A stretch of 64,000 nt of DNA. It comes from Winogradskyella sp. MH6 (GTDB taxonomy: Bacteria; Bacteroidota; Bacteroidia; Flavobacteriales; Flavobacteriaceae). Numbering within the stretch: the first letter of the stretch is position 1; every line of letters starts with the position of its first letter. The stretch lies in contig NZ_CP094494.1 of the NCBI RefSeq assembly GCF_022810765.1, positions 186,001 to 250,000 on the forward strand. Direction: 5' to 3'. Below, one piece after another: positions 34,083 to 47,000 of this stretch. The translations under genes and the position numbers were made by a program. The notes beneath the pieces are model-generated. The model did no database searches, was not told where the DNA came from, and saw nothing but the letters and a program-made list of their open reading frames with translations.

Positions 34083-35012
34083 TTAGAAGAAACGTGGTGA
34101 TAAAATTCTACCTAATCGCTTAACTTCAAATCTTAAAGTTATTTCGTGAGTTCCGCTGTTATAGTTATTTAATCCTGTTGTAGTTAAATCATAGCCGTAA
34201 CCAATGAACATTCCTGGTGTGGCTTGAAAACCTACAAGTGCACTAACAGAATTATCCCATCTATAAGCTAGACCAGCTGTTAAATTCTTTTTGTACCAAA
34301 AGTTTGCTGAAACATCTGCAATAATAGGTGCCCCTGAGACCGCTTTTACCAAGAAAGCAGGTTTCAATTCTAACGTTTCACTTAGGTTGAATACATAACC
34401 ACCTATAGCATAAAAATGCATCTGCTCATTAGCTAATGACACTTGAACATCATCATAATGGTCTGTCTCTAAAAAGTTAGGAACTGAAAGTCCTAAATAC
34501 CATTTTCTAGTATGCATGTATAAACCTGCTCCTATAGTTGGAGACCATGTGCTTAAATTATTTGCAAATGTAGGATCACCAACTTCCCGAATAACACCTA
34601 AAGACCAATCAGATTGCAGGTTATGAAAACCTCCTTTTACTCCAAATGATAATTTTAAATCATTTGCATTTAATGGTATAGTGTAAGAAAAATTTGCATC
34701 TAAATAAGTTTCTCTCACTGGACCTAGAGCATCACTTACAATATTTAGTCCTAAACCTATCCGCTCATTACGTAATGGCGAATGAATACCTAAAGATTGT
34801 GTTTGTGGTGCGCCATCAATACCAACCCATTGCGATCTGTGCAAACCTACAACACTCAGCGTTTCCCTCTGACCAGCATAAGCTGGATTTACACTCAATG
34901 TATTATACATGTAATGCGTGTACTGCGGGTCTTGCTGCGCATTTAAATCAGTTGCTAATAGTGTAGTAAACACCATTAAAATTAAACTTGCTTTTGATAA
35001 TATACGTATCAT
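34083..35012 (-). CDS. PorP/SprF-family type IX secretion membrane protein
   Basis: A 309-residue outer-membrane barrel with a signal peptide (to about residue 25) and the family start QQDPQYTHYMYNTLSVNPAY. This is followed by QWVGIDGAPQTQSLGIHSPL and GLGLNIVSDALGP, all characteristic. The family works with the type IX secretion system. In Flavobacterium johnsoniae SprF is needed for export of the adhesin SprB, whose sorting domain is of the same class as that of the giant protein here. It begins 29 bp after the giant gene, so it is most likely that protein's dedicated partner. Confidence 0.92.
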   Translation of the reverse strand: MIRILSKASLILMVFTTLLATDLNAQQDPQYTHYMYNTLSVNPAYAGQRETLSVVGLHRSQWVGIDGAPQTQSLGIHSPLRNERIGLGLNIVSDALGPVRETYLDANFSYTIPLNANDLKLSFGVKGGFHNLQSDWSLGVIREVGDPTFANNLSTWSPTIGAGLYMHTRKWYLGLSVPNFLETDHYDDVQVSLANEQMHFYAIGGYVFNLSETLELKPAFLVKAVSGAPIIADVSANFWYKKNLTAGLAYRWDNSVSALVGFQATPGMFIGYGYDLTTTGLNNYNSGTHEITLRFEVKRLGRILSPRFF

Positions 35013-35041
35013 CTTTCTGTCTTTTTTCTATAGTTGTTTAC

Positions 35042-38000
35042 TTATCTATTTATATATAACCATCCTACTCTTGGTTCTGATCCATCACCTAAGTCAAGTA
35101 CATAATAGTATGTTCCTACAGGTAACTCATCAGATTGTCCCATCACTGCTCTTCCATTAGTAGTACCACTCCAATCGTTAAGATATCCTCTCTTAGAATA
35201 AACTACATTACCCCATCTATTGTATACCTCTAACTTATTATTAGGGAATCGCTCTAAACAATCAATAATAAAGGTCTCATTGACACCATCACCATTCGGT
35301 GAGAATTCGTTGTAAATTGTTAAACATATTGGATCTACAGCTGCCGAATCTTCGTCATTACTAGGGTTAACATCATCACCTCCATCGGCACTTGATACAA
35401 ATGCTGAATTCAAATAATCACCAATACCTAGAACTTCCACCGTAATCTGAAGCATTTCTACCTGGTCAGGATCAAGTTGTGCTATGGTCCATTCTCCATC
35501 AAATTCTGAATAAGTTCCTTCTGTTTCATCTATTAAAGGCTGCTGTGTCACTGGATCTAACGCAATAATATATCCGCTTGGAATTTCTTCACTAATAACA
35601 ATATTAGTTGCAGTGACATTTCCAATATTAGCTACCTCTATCAAGAATACCACTTCATCTCCTACAGTAGGTTGTACACTAAGTGGTACAAATTGACCAT
35701 TAACTAATGTTCCAACAGATTTGGTTACTTCTAAATCAAACAGAGAGTTTACTGGTGTTACAGTTGGATCATCTGGATCACCATCACCATTGTTATCGGT
35801 GTCATTAGTGTCATTAGGATCATCACTCGTATCTGTAACATCATCTGTTGGATCTCCTAAATCACCACTAGGACCTTCTGCACTTACAGTTGCAGAATTT
35901 GTTACAAAACCTGTATCTAAATCAATTTGTGTAATTTGATATGTAGCTGTAAATGTTGTACTATCAACTTCACCTGGGAGTAACTGCGCAATTGGTCCAC
36001 CAACTAAGTTTAGTCCTGGTAATAAATCCTCTACTTCAATATTAGTTAATGTTACATTACCAGTGTTTTCAACAATAAATACATATGAAATAATATCGTC
36101 TAAACTACCTTCAATACCATCACCGTTTGTATCTTCAAGAGGTAATGTTGTCTTAATAAGACTTATCATTGGTACTTGAATAATTTCAGTATTAGTTACA
36201 TCATCTTCTGTATTACCATCTGTATCATCTCCATCATCACTATCATCAGACACACTACCTCCTAAAGGATCTGTTCCACTAGCAACAGCTTGATTTGTAA
36301 CTATACCAGCATCAATATCAGCTTGAGTTAATGCATATGTTGCTGTGTAAACTATTGTTCCTGAACCTACAATCATATCTTCTAGATCTGCTTCACCATC
36401 TTCATCACTACCACCACTTACATACGTTGGTGTTGGCAATAATCCTGTTCCTGTGAAATCTGCAGCGTCTTCTGTAACATTTATATCAAATAATGTTACA
36501 TTACCCGTGTTAGTAACTGTATATGTATATGTGATAATATCACCTACATCAGCAACACCATCTGCTCCAGTATCTAAACTGCTTATCTTCTCAATATCCA
36601 TACTTGGTAATTGTGGTACTGCAGTATCTGTTGGGTCATCATTACTTGTTGGATCCGTTGGATCATCACTATCATCACTAACACCTCCATCTAATGGGTC
36701 AGTACCTACAGCTATAGCTTGGTTAGTAACTATACCTGCATCAATATCAGCTTGAGTTAATGCATATGTTGCTGTATAAACTATTGTTCCTGAACCTACA
36801 ATCATATCTTCTAAATCAGCCTCACCATCTTCATCACTACCACCACTTACATAAGTTGGTGTTGGTAATATTCCTGTTCCTGTGAAGTTTGCAGCATCCT
36901 CTGTAACACTAACATCAAAAATTGTAACATTACCCGTGTTAGTAACTGTGTATGTATATGTTATGATATCACCAACAGTTGCTATACCATCAGCACCTAA
37001 GTCCAAACTACTCGTTTTATCGATAGATAATATTGGTAATTGTGGAATTACAGTATCTGTTGGGTCATCATTACTTGTTGGATCCGTTGGATCATCGCTA
37101 TCATCAGTAACTCCATCTCCTAAAGGACCTGTTCCACTAGCAATAGCTTGATTTGTAACTATACCTGCATCAATATCTGCTTGAGTTAATGCATAAGTTG
37201 CTGTGTAAACTATCGTCCCTGAACCTACAATCATATCTTCTAAATCGGCTTCACCATCTTCATCACTACCACCACTTACATAAGTTGGTGTTGGCAATAC
37301 TCCTGTTCCTGTGAAGTCTGCAGTGTCCTCTGTAACATTTATATCAAATAATGTTACATTACCGGTGTTAGTAACTATGTATGTATATGTTATAATATCA
37401 CCAACTGTTGCTATACCATCAGCACCTAAGTCCAAGCTACTCGTTTTTTCAATTGCTAACATTGGATCCTGTGAAATCGTCGTTTCTGTTGGATCGTCAC
37501 TCGTGTTGCCGTCCAGATCATCTCCATCATCACTCGTGTCATTGACTGTGGTGCCGGCTGGACTGTCTCCGTCCGCTACTACACTGTTGCTTACACCTCC
37601 GGCATCTACATCACTCTGTGTGATCTCGTAGGTCGCCGTATACGTCGCCGTTTCACCCACCTGTAAGGTCCCTTCTAAACTGCCTAAATCTGAACTTACA
37701 AACGTTGGACCCGTTAGCGTGAGTGGGTTGCCGTTGCCATCCACGAAGGTATCTGTTAAGGCTACGTTCGTTAAGGTGACGTTACCCGTGTTCGCTATAG
37801 TGATTGTATAGGTCAGCTCGTCTCCTAAGCTTGCCCCGGCTGGTAGCACATCATTGCTGATCGCTACAACCTTAACGGCTTCTATACTTGGGGATTCTGC
37901 TATCGTCGTTTCTGTTGGATCGTCACTCGTGTTGCCGTCCAGATCATCTCCATCATCACTCGTATCGCTAACTGTGGTGCCGGCTGGACTGTCTCCGTCC

Positions 38001-41000
38001 GCTACTACACTGTTGCTTACACCTCCGGCATCTACATCACTCTGTGTGATCTCGTAGGTCGCCGTATACGTTGCCGTTTCACCCACCTGTAAGGTCCCTT
38101 CTAAACTGCCTAAATCTGAACTTACAAACGTTGGACCCGTTAGCGTGAGTGGGTTGCCGTTGCCATCCACGAAGGTATCTGTTAAGGCTACGTTCGTTAA
38201 GGTGACGTTACCCGTGTTCGCTATAGTGATTGTATAGGTCAGCTCGTCTCCTAAGCTTGCCCCGGCTGGTAGCACATCATTGCTGATCGCTACAACCTTA
38301 ACGGCTTCTATACTTGGGGATTCTGCTATCGTCGTTTCTGTTGGATCGTCACTCGTGTTGCCGTCCAGATCATCTCCATCATCACTCGTATCGCTAACTG
38401 TGGTGCCGGCTGGACTGTCTCCGTCCGCTACTACACTGTTGCTTACACCTCCGGCATCTACATCACTCTGTGTGATCTCGTAGGTCGCCGTATACGTTGC
38501 CGTTTCACCCACCTGTAAGGTCCCTTCTAAACTGCCTAAATCTGAACTTACAAATGTTGGACCCGTTAGCGTGAGTGGGTTGCCGTTGCCATCCACGAAG
38601 GTATCTGTTAAGGCTACGTTCGTTAAGGTGACGTTACCCGTGTTCGCTATAGTGATTGTATAGGTCAGCTCGTCTCCTAAGCTTGCCCCGGCTGGTAGCA
38701 CATCATTGCTGATCGCTACAACCTTAACGGCTTCTATACTTGGGGATTCTGCTATCGTCGTTTCTGTTGGATCGTCACTCGTGTTGCCGTCCAGATCATC
38801 TCCATCATCACTCGTATCGCTAACTGTGGTGCCGGCTGGACTGTCTCCGTCCGCTACTACACTGTTGCTTACACCTCCGGCATCTACATCACTCTGTGTG
38901 ATCTCGTAGGTCGCCGTATACGTTGCCGTTTCACCCACCTGTAAGGTCCCTTCTAAACTGCCTAAATCTGAACTTACAAATGTTGGACCCGTTAGCGTGA
39001 GTGGGTTGCCGTTGCCATCCACGAAGGTATCTGTTAAGGCTACGTTCGTTAAGGTGACGTTACCCGTGTTCGCTATAGTGATTGTATAGGTCAGCTCGTC
39101 TCCTAAGCTTGCCCCGGCTGGTAGCACATCATTGCTGATCGCTACAACCTTAACGGCTTCTATACTTGGGGATTCTGCTATCGTCGTTTCTGTTGGATCG
39201 TCACTCGTGTTGCCGTCCAGATCATCTCCATCATCACTCGTATCGCTAACTGTGGTGCCTGCTGGACTGTCTCCGTCCGCTACTACACTGTTGCTTACAC
39301 CTCCGGCATCTACATCACTCTGTGTGATCTCGTAGGTCGCCGTATACGTTGCCGTTTCACCCACCTGTAAGGTCCCTTCTAAACTGCCTAAATCTGAACT
39401 TACAAATGTTGGACCCGTTAGCGTGAGTGGGTTGCCGTTGCCATCCACGAAGGTATCTGTTAAGGCTACGTTCGTTAAGGTGACGTTACCCGTGTTCGCT
39501 ATAGTGATTGTATAGGTCAGCTCGTCACCTAAGCTTGCCCCGGCTGGTAGCACATCATTGCTGATCGCTACAACCTTAACGGCTTCTATACTTGGGGATT
39601 CTGCTATCGTCGTTTCTGTTGGATCGTCACTCGTGTTGCCGTCCAGATCATCTCCATCATCACTCGTATCGCTAACTGTGGTGCCGGCTGGACTGTCTCC
39701 GTCCGCTACTACACTGTTGCTTACACCTCCGGCATCTACATCACTCTGTGTGATCTCGTAGGTCGCCGTATACGTTGCCGTTTCACCCACCTGTAAGGTC
39801 CCTTCTAAACTGCCTAAATCTGAACTTACAAATGTTGGACCCGTTAGCGTGAGTGGGTTGCCGTTGCCATCCACGAAGGTATCTGTTAAGGCTACGTTCG
39901 TTAAGGTGACGTTACCCGTGTTCGCTATAGTGATTGTATAGGTCAGCTCGTCTCCTAAGCTTGCCCCGGCTGGTAGCACATCATTGCTGATCGCTACAAC
40001 CTTAACGGCTTCTATACTTGGGGATTCTGCTATCGTCGTTTCTGTTGGATCGTCACTCGTGTTGCCGTCCAGATCATCTCCATCATCACTCGTATCGCTA
40101 ACTGTGGTGCCGGCTGGACTGTCTCCGTCCGCTACTACACTGTTGCTTACACCTCCGGCATCTACATCACTCTGTGTGATCTCGTAGGTCGCCGTATACG
40201 TTGCCGTTTCACCCACCTGTAAGGTCCCTTCTAAACTGCCTAAATCTGAACTTACAAACGTTGGACCCGTTAGCGTGAGTGGGTTGCCGTTGCCATCCAC
40301 GAAGGTATCTGTTAAGGCTACGTTCGTTAAGGTGACGTTACCCGTGTTCGCTATAGTGATTGTATAGGTCAGCTCGTCACCTAAGCTTGCCCCGGCTGGT
40401 AGCACATCATTGCTGATCGCTACAACCTTAACGGCTTCTATACTTGGGGATTCTGCTATCGTCGTTTCTGTTGGATCGTCACTCGTGTTGCCGTCCAGAT
40501 CATCTCCATCATCACTCGTATCGCTAACTGTGGTGCCGGCTGGACTGTCTCCGTCCGCTACTACACTGTTGCTTACACCTCCGGCATCTACATCACTCTG
40601 TGTGATCTCGTAGGTCGCCGTATACGTCGCCGTTTCTCCGACTTGTAAGGTCCCTTCTAAACTGCCTAAATCTGAACTTACAAATGTTGGACCCGTTAGC
40701 GTGAGTGGGTTGCCGTTGCCATCCACGAAGGTATCTGTTAAGGCTACGTTCGTTAAGGTGACGTTACCCGTGTTCGCTATAGTGATTGTATAGGTCAGCT
40801 CGTCTCCTAAGCTTGCCCCGGCTGGTAGCACATCATTGCTGATCGCTACAACCTTAACGGCTTCTATACTTGGGGATTCTGCTATCGTCGTTTCTGTTGG
40901 ATCGTCACTCGTGTTGCCGTCCAGATCATCTCCATCATCACTCGTATCGCTAACTGTGGTGCCGGCTGGACTGTCTCCGTCCGCTACTACACTGTTGCTT

Positions 41001-44000
41001 ACACCTCCGGCATCTACATCACTCTGTGTGATCTCGTAGGTCGCCGTATACGTTGCCGTTTCACCCACCTGTAAGGTCCCTTCTAAACTGCCTAAATCTG
41101 AACTTACAAATGTTGGACCCGTTAGCGTGAGTGGGTTGCCGTTGCCATCCACGAAGGTATCTGTTAAGGCTACGTTCGTTAAGGTGACGTTACCCGTGTT
41201 CGCTATAGTGATTGTATAGGTCAGCTCGTCTCCTAAGCTTGCCCCGGCTGGTAGCACATCATTGCTGATCGCTACAACCTTAACGGCTTCTATACTTGGG
41301 GATTCTGCTATCGTCGTTTCTGTTGGATCGTCACTCGTGTTGCCGTCCAGATCATCTCCATCATCACTCGTATCGCTAACTGTGGTGCCGGCTGGACTGT
41401 CTCCGTCCGCTACTACACTGTTGCTTACACCTCCGGCATCTACATCACTCTGTGTGATCTCGTAGGTCGCCGTATACGTCGCCGTTTCTCCGACTTGTAA
41501 GGTCCCTTCTAAACTGCCTAAATCTGAACTTACAAATGTTGGACCCGTTAGCGTGAGTGGGTTGCCGTTGCCATCCACGAAGGTATCTGTTAAGGCTACG
41601 TTCGTTAAGGTGACGTTACCCGTGTTCGCTATAGTGATTGTATAGGTCAGCTCGTCTCCTAAGCTTGCCCCGGCTGGTAGCACATCATTGCTGATCGCTA
41701 CAACCTTAACGGCTTCTATACTTGGGGATTCTGCTATCGTCGTTTCTGTTGGATCGTCACTCGTGTTGCCGTCCAGATCATCTCCATCATCACTCGTATC
41801 GCTAACTGTGGTGCCTGCTGGACTGTCTCCGTCCGCTACTACACTGTTGCTTACACCTCCGGCATCTACATCACTCTGCGTGATCTCGTAGGTCGCCGTA
41901 TACGTTGCCGTTTCACCCACCTGTAAGGTCCCTTCTAAACTGCCTAAATCTGAACTTACAAACGTTGGACCCGTTAGCGTGAGTGGGTTGCCGTTGCCAT
42001 CCACGAAGGTATCTGTTAAGGCTACGTTCGTTAAGGTGACGTTACCCGTGTTCGCTATAGTGATTGTATAGGTCAGCTCGTCTCCTAAGCTTGCCCCGGC
42101 TGGTAGCACATCATTGCTGATCGCTACAACCTTAACGGCTTCTATACTTGGGGATTCTGCTATCGTCGTTTCTGTTGGATCGTCACTCGTGTTGCCGTCC
42201 AGATCATCTCCATCATCACTCGTATCGCTAACTGTGGTGCCTGCTGGACTGTCTCCGTCCGCTACTACACTGTTGCTTACACCTCCGGCATCTACATCAC
42301 TCTGTGTGATCTCGTAGGTCGCCGTATACGTTGCCGTTTCACCCACCTGTAAGGTCCCTTCTAAACTGCCTAAATCTGAACTTACAAACGTTGGACCCGT
42401 TAGCGTGAGTGGGTTGCCGTTGCCATCCACGAAGGTATCTGTTAAGGCTACGTTCGTTAAGGTGACGTTACCCGTGTTCGCTATAGTGATTGTATAGGTC
42501 AACTCGTCTCCTAAGCTTGCCCCAGCTGGTAACACATCATTGCTGATCGCTACAACCTTAACGGCTTCTATACTTGGGGATTCTGCTATCGTCGTTTCTG
42601 TTGGATCGTCACTCGTGTTGCCGTCCAGATCATCTCCATCATCACTCGTATCGCTAACTGTGGTGCCGGCTGGACTGTCTCCGTCCGCTACTACACTGTT
42701 GCTTACACCTCCGGCATCTACATCACTCTGTGTGATCTCGTAGGTCGCCGTATACGTTGCCGTTTCACCCACCTGTAAGGTCCCTTCTAAACTGCCTAAA
42801 TCTGAACTTACAAATGTTGGACCCGTTAGCGTGAGTGGGTTGCCGTTGCCATCCACGAAGGTATCTGTTAAGGCTACGTTCGTTAAGGTGACGTTACCCG
42901 TGTTCGCTATAGTGATTGTATAGGTCAGCTCGTCTCCTAAGCTTGCCCCGGCTGGTAGCACATCATTGCTGATCGCTACAACCTTAACGGCTTCTATACT
43001 TGGGGATTCTGCTATCGTCGTTTCTGTTGGATCGTCACTCGTGTTGCCGTCCAGATCATCTCCATCATCACTCGTATCGCTAACTGTGGTGCCGGCTGGA
43101 CTGTCTCCGTCCGCTACTACACTGTTGCTTACACCTCCGGCATCTACATCACTCTGTGTGATCTCGTAGGTCGCCGTATACGTTGCCGTTTCACCCACCT
43201 GTAAGGTCCCTTCTAAACTGCCTAAATCTGAACTTACAAACGTTGGACCCGTTAGCGTGAGTGGGTTGCCGTTGCCATCCACGAAGGTATCTGTTAAGGC
43301 TACGTTCGTTAAGGTGACGTTACCCGTGTTCGCTATAGTGATTGTATAGGTCAGCTCGTCACCTAAGCTTGCCCCGGCTGGTAGCACATCATTGCTGATC
43401 GCTACAACCTTAACGGCTTCTATACTTGGGGATTCTGCTATCGTCGTTTCTGTTGGATCGTCACTCGTGTTGCCGTCCAGATCATCTCCATCATCACTCG
43501 TATCGCTAACTGTGGTGCCGGCTGGACTGTCTCCGTCCGCTACTACACTGTTGCTTACACCTCCGGCATCTACATCACTCTGTGTGATCTCGTAGGTCGC
43601 CGTATACGTCGCCGTTTCTCCGACTTGTAAGGTCCCTTCTAAACTGCCTAAATCTGAACTTACAAATGTTGGACCCGTTAGCGTGAGTGGGTTGCCGTTG
43701 CCATCCACGAAGGTATCTGTTAAGGCTACGTTCGTTAAGGTGACGTTACCCGTGTTCGCTATAGTGATTGTATAGGTCAGCTCGTCTCCTAAGCTTGCCC
43801 CGGCTGGTAGCACATCATTGCTGATCGCTACAACCTTAACGGCTTCTATACTTGGGGATTCTGCTATCGTCGTTTCTGTTGGATCGTCACTCGTGTTGCC
43901 GTCCAGATCATCTCCATCATCACTCGTATCGCTAACTGTGGTGCCGGCTGGACTGTCTCCGTCCGCTACTACACTGTTGCTTACACCTCCGGCATCTACA

Positions 44001-47000
44001 TCACTCTGTGTGATCTCGTAGGTCGCCGTATACGTTGCCGTTTCACCCACCTGTAAGGTCCCTTCTAAACTGCCTAAATCTGAACTTACAAACGTTGGAC
44101 CCGTTAGCGTGAGTGGGTTGCCGTTGCCATCCACGAAGGTATCTGTTAAGGCTACGTTCGTTAAGGTGACGTTACCCGTGTTCGCTATAGTGATTGTATA
44201 GGTCAGCTCGTCTCCTAAGCTTGCCCCGGCTGGTAGCACATCATTGCTGATCGCTACAACCTTAACGGCTTCTATACTTGGGGATTCTGCTATCGTCGTT
44301 TCTGTTGGATCGTCACTCGTGTTGCCGTCCAGATCATCTCCATCATCACTCGTATCGCTAACTGTGGTGCCTGCTGGACTGTCTCCGTCCGCTACTACAC
44401 TGTTGCTTACACCTCCGGCATCTACATCACTCTGCGTGATCTCGTAGGTCGCCGTATACGTCGCCGTTTCTCCGACTTGTAAGGTCCCTTCTAAACTGCC
44501 TAAATCTGAACTTACAAATGTTGGACCCGTTAGCGTGAGTGGGTTGCCGTTGCCATCCACGAAGGTATCTGTTAAGGCTACGTTCGTTAAGGTGACGTTA
44601 CCCGTGTTCGCTATAGTGATTGTATAGGTCAGCTCGTCTCCTAAGCTTGCCCCGGCTGGTAGCACATCATTGCTGATCGCTACAACCTTAACGGCTTCTA
44701 TACTTGGGGATTCTGCTATCGTCGTTTCTGTTGGATCGTCACTCGTGTTGCCGTCCAGATCATCTCCATCATCACTCGTATCGCTAACTGTGGTGCCGGC
44801 TGGACTGTCTCCGTCCGCTACTACACTGTTGCTTACACCTCCGGCATCTACATCACTCTGTGTGATCTCGTAGGTCGCCGTATACGTTGCCGTTTCACCC
44901 ACCTGTAAGGTCCCTTCTAAACTGCCTAAATCTGAACTTACAAACGTTGGACCCGTTAGCGTGAGTGGGTTGCCGTTGCCATCCACGAAGGTATCTGTTA
45001 AGGCTACGTTCGTTAAGGTGACGTTACCCGTGTTCGCTATAGTGATTGTATAGGTCAACTCGTCACCTAAGCTTGCTCCGGCTGGTAACACATCATTGCT
45101 GATCGCTACAACCTTAACGGCTTCTATACTTGGGGATTCTGCTATCGTCGTTTCTGTTGGATCGTCACTCGTGTTGCCGTCCAGATCATCTCCATCATCA
45201 CTCGTATCGCTAACTGTGGTGCCGGCTGGACTGTCTCCGTCCGCTACTACACTGTTGCTTACACCTCCGGCATCTACATCACTCTGTGTGATCTCGTAGG
45301 TCGCCGTATACGTCGCCGTTTCTCCGACTTGTAAGGTCCCTTCTAAACTGCCTAAATCTGAACTTACAAACGTTGGACCCGTTAGCGTGAGTGGGTTGCC
45401 GTTGCCATCCACGAAGGTATCTGTTAAGGCTACGTTCGTTAAGGTGACGTTACCCGTGTTCGCTATAGTGATTGTATAGGTCAACTCGTCACCTAAGCTT
45501 GCTCCGGCTGGTAACACATCATTGCTGATCGCTACAACCTTAACGGCTTCTATACTTGGGGATTCTGCTATCGTCGTTTCTGTTGGATCGTCACTCGTGT
45601 TGCCGTCCAGATCATCTCCATCATCACTCGTATCGCTAACTGTGGTGCCGGCTGGACTGTCTCCGTCCGCTACTACACTGTTGCTTACACCTCCGGCATC
45701 TACATCACTCTGTGTGATCTCGTAGGTCGCCGTATACGTTGCCGTTTCACCCACCTGTAAGGTCCCTTCTAAACTGCCTAAATCTGAACTTACAAATGTT
45801 GGACCCGTTAGCGTGAGTGGGTTGCCGTTGCCATCCACGAAGGTATCTGTTAAGGCTACGTTCGTTAAGGTGACGTTACCCGTGTTCGCTATAGTGATTG
45901 TATAGGTCAGCTCGTCTCCTAAGCTTGCCCCGGCTGGTAGCACATCATTGCTGATCGCTACAACCTTAACGGCTTCTATACTTGGGGATTCTGCTATCGT
46001 CGTTTCTGTTGGATCGTCACTCGTGTTGCCGTCCAGATCATCTCCATCATCACTCGTATCGCTAACTGTGGTGCCGGCTGGACTGTCTCCGTCCGCTACT
46101 ACACTGTTGCTTACACCTCCGGCATCTACATCACTCTGTGTGATCTCGTAGGTCGCCGTATACGTTGCCGTTTCACCCACCTGTAAGGTCCCTTCTAAAC
46201 TGCCTAAATCTGAACTTACAAACGTTGGACCCGTTAGCGTGAGTGGGTTGCCGTTGCCATCCACGAAGGTATCTGTTAAGGCTACGTTCGTTAAGGTGAC
46301 GTTACCCGTGTTCGCTATAGTGATTGTATAGGTCAGCTCGTCTCCTAAGCTTGCCCCGGCTGGTAACACATCATTGCTGATCGCTACAACCTTAACGGCT
46401 TCTATACTTGGGGATTCTATTCCGTTTACAGTTTCACTCTCATCATTATCAACAGGAGTATCTCCTGAACCATCATTTGTTGTATCAGCAGAACCATCAG
46501 CTTCAGCTGTATTGGTGTAAGAACCATTATCTAAATCTGCTTGTGTTACTGTATGAGAAACTGTATATGTCCATGTTTCGCCTACATCTAAAACTCCATC
46601 ATCGTTACCTGGAGCATCTGCTCCTCTAACAGGTGCAGCATCTGCTGTGGCATCAACCATTGTTGGACTGTAAACATCAACGTTTCCACTATTAGTTAAT
46701 GTTATTGTATAATTAATTACTTCACCAACAGTACTATATTCTGTTGTTAAAGCATTTCCGTCTATATCTGCAAATGTTTTAACAGTTGTAATGCTAGGAT
46801 TAATAACACAACTTGTTGCTATACCAGGATCAGTGACAGCTGCATTAATTCCTAAAGAATAGTCTACACCTGCTTCTGTAACTAAACCGTTATTTGTATC
46901 TACTGAGGCAGGATCTGGTTCACCAAATTGTCCACCATCAGAACCTGAAACAAATGGATTATCATAAGCTTCATTTGCATCTGGACATCCATCGCCATCA

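Noticed and set aside
37854..46151. Twenty identical 67-codon plus-strand ORFs spaced 426 bp apart
   Set aside because: They are antisense shadows of the repeat units of the giant gene. Their spacing and identity come from the repeat, and their content follows the sense codons.
37472..46417. CRISPR-like array
   Set aside because: The period of 426 bp is far too long, there are no unique spacers and the frame stays open through all units.
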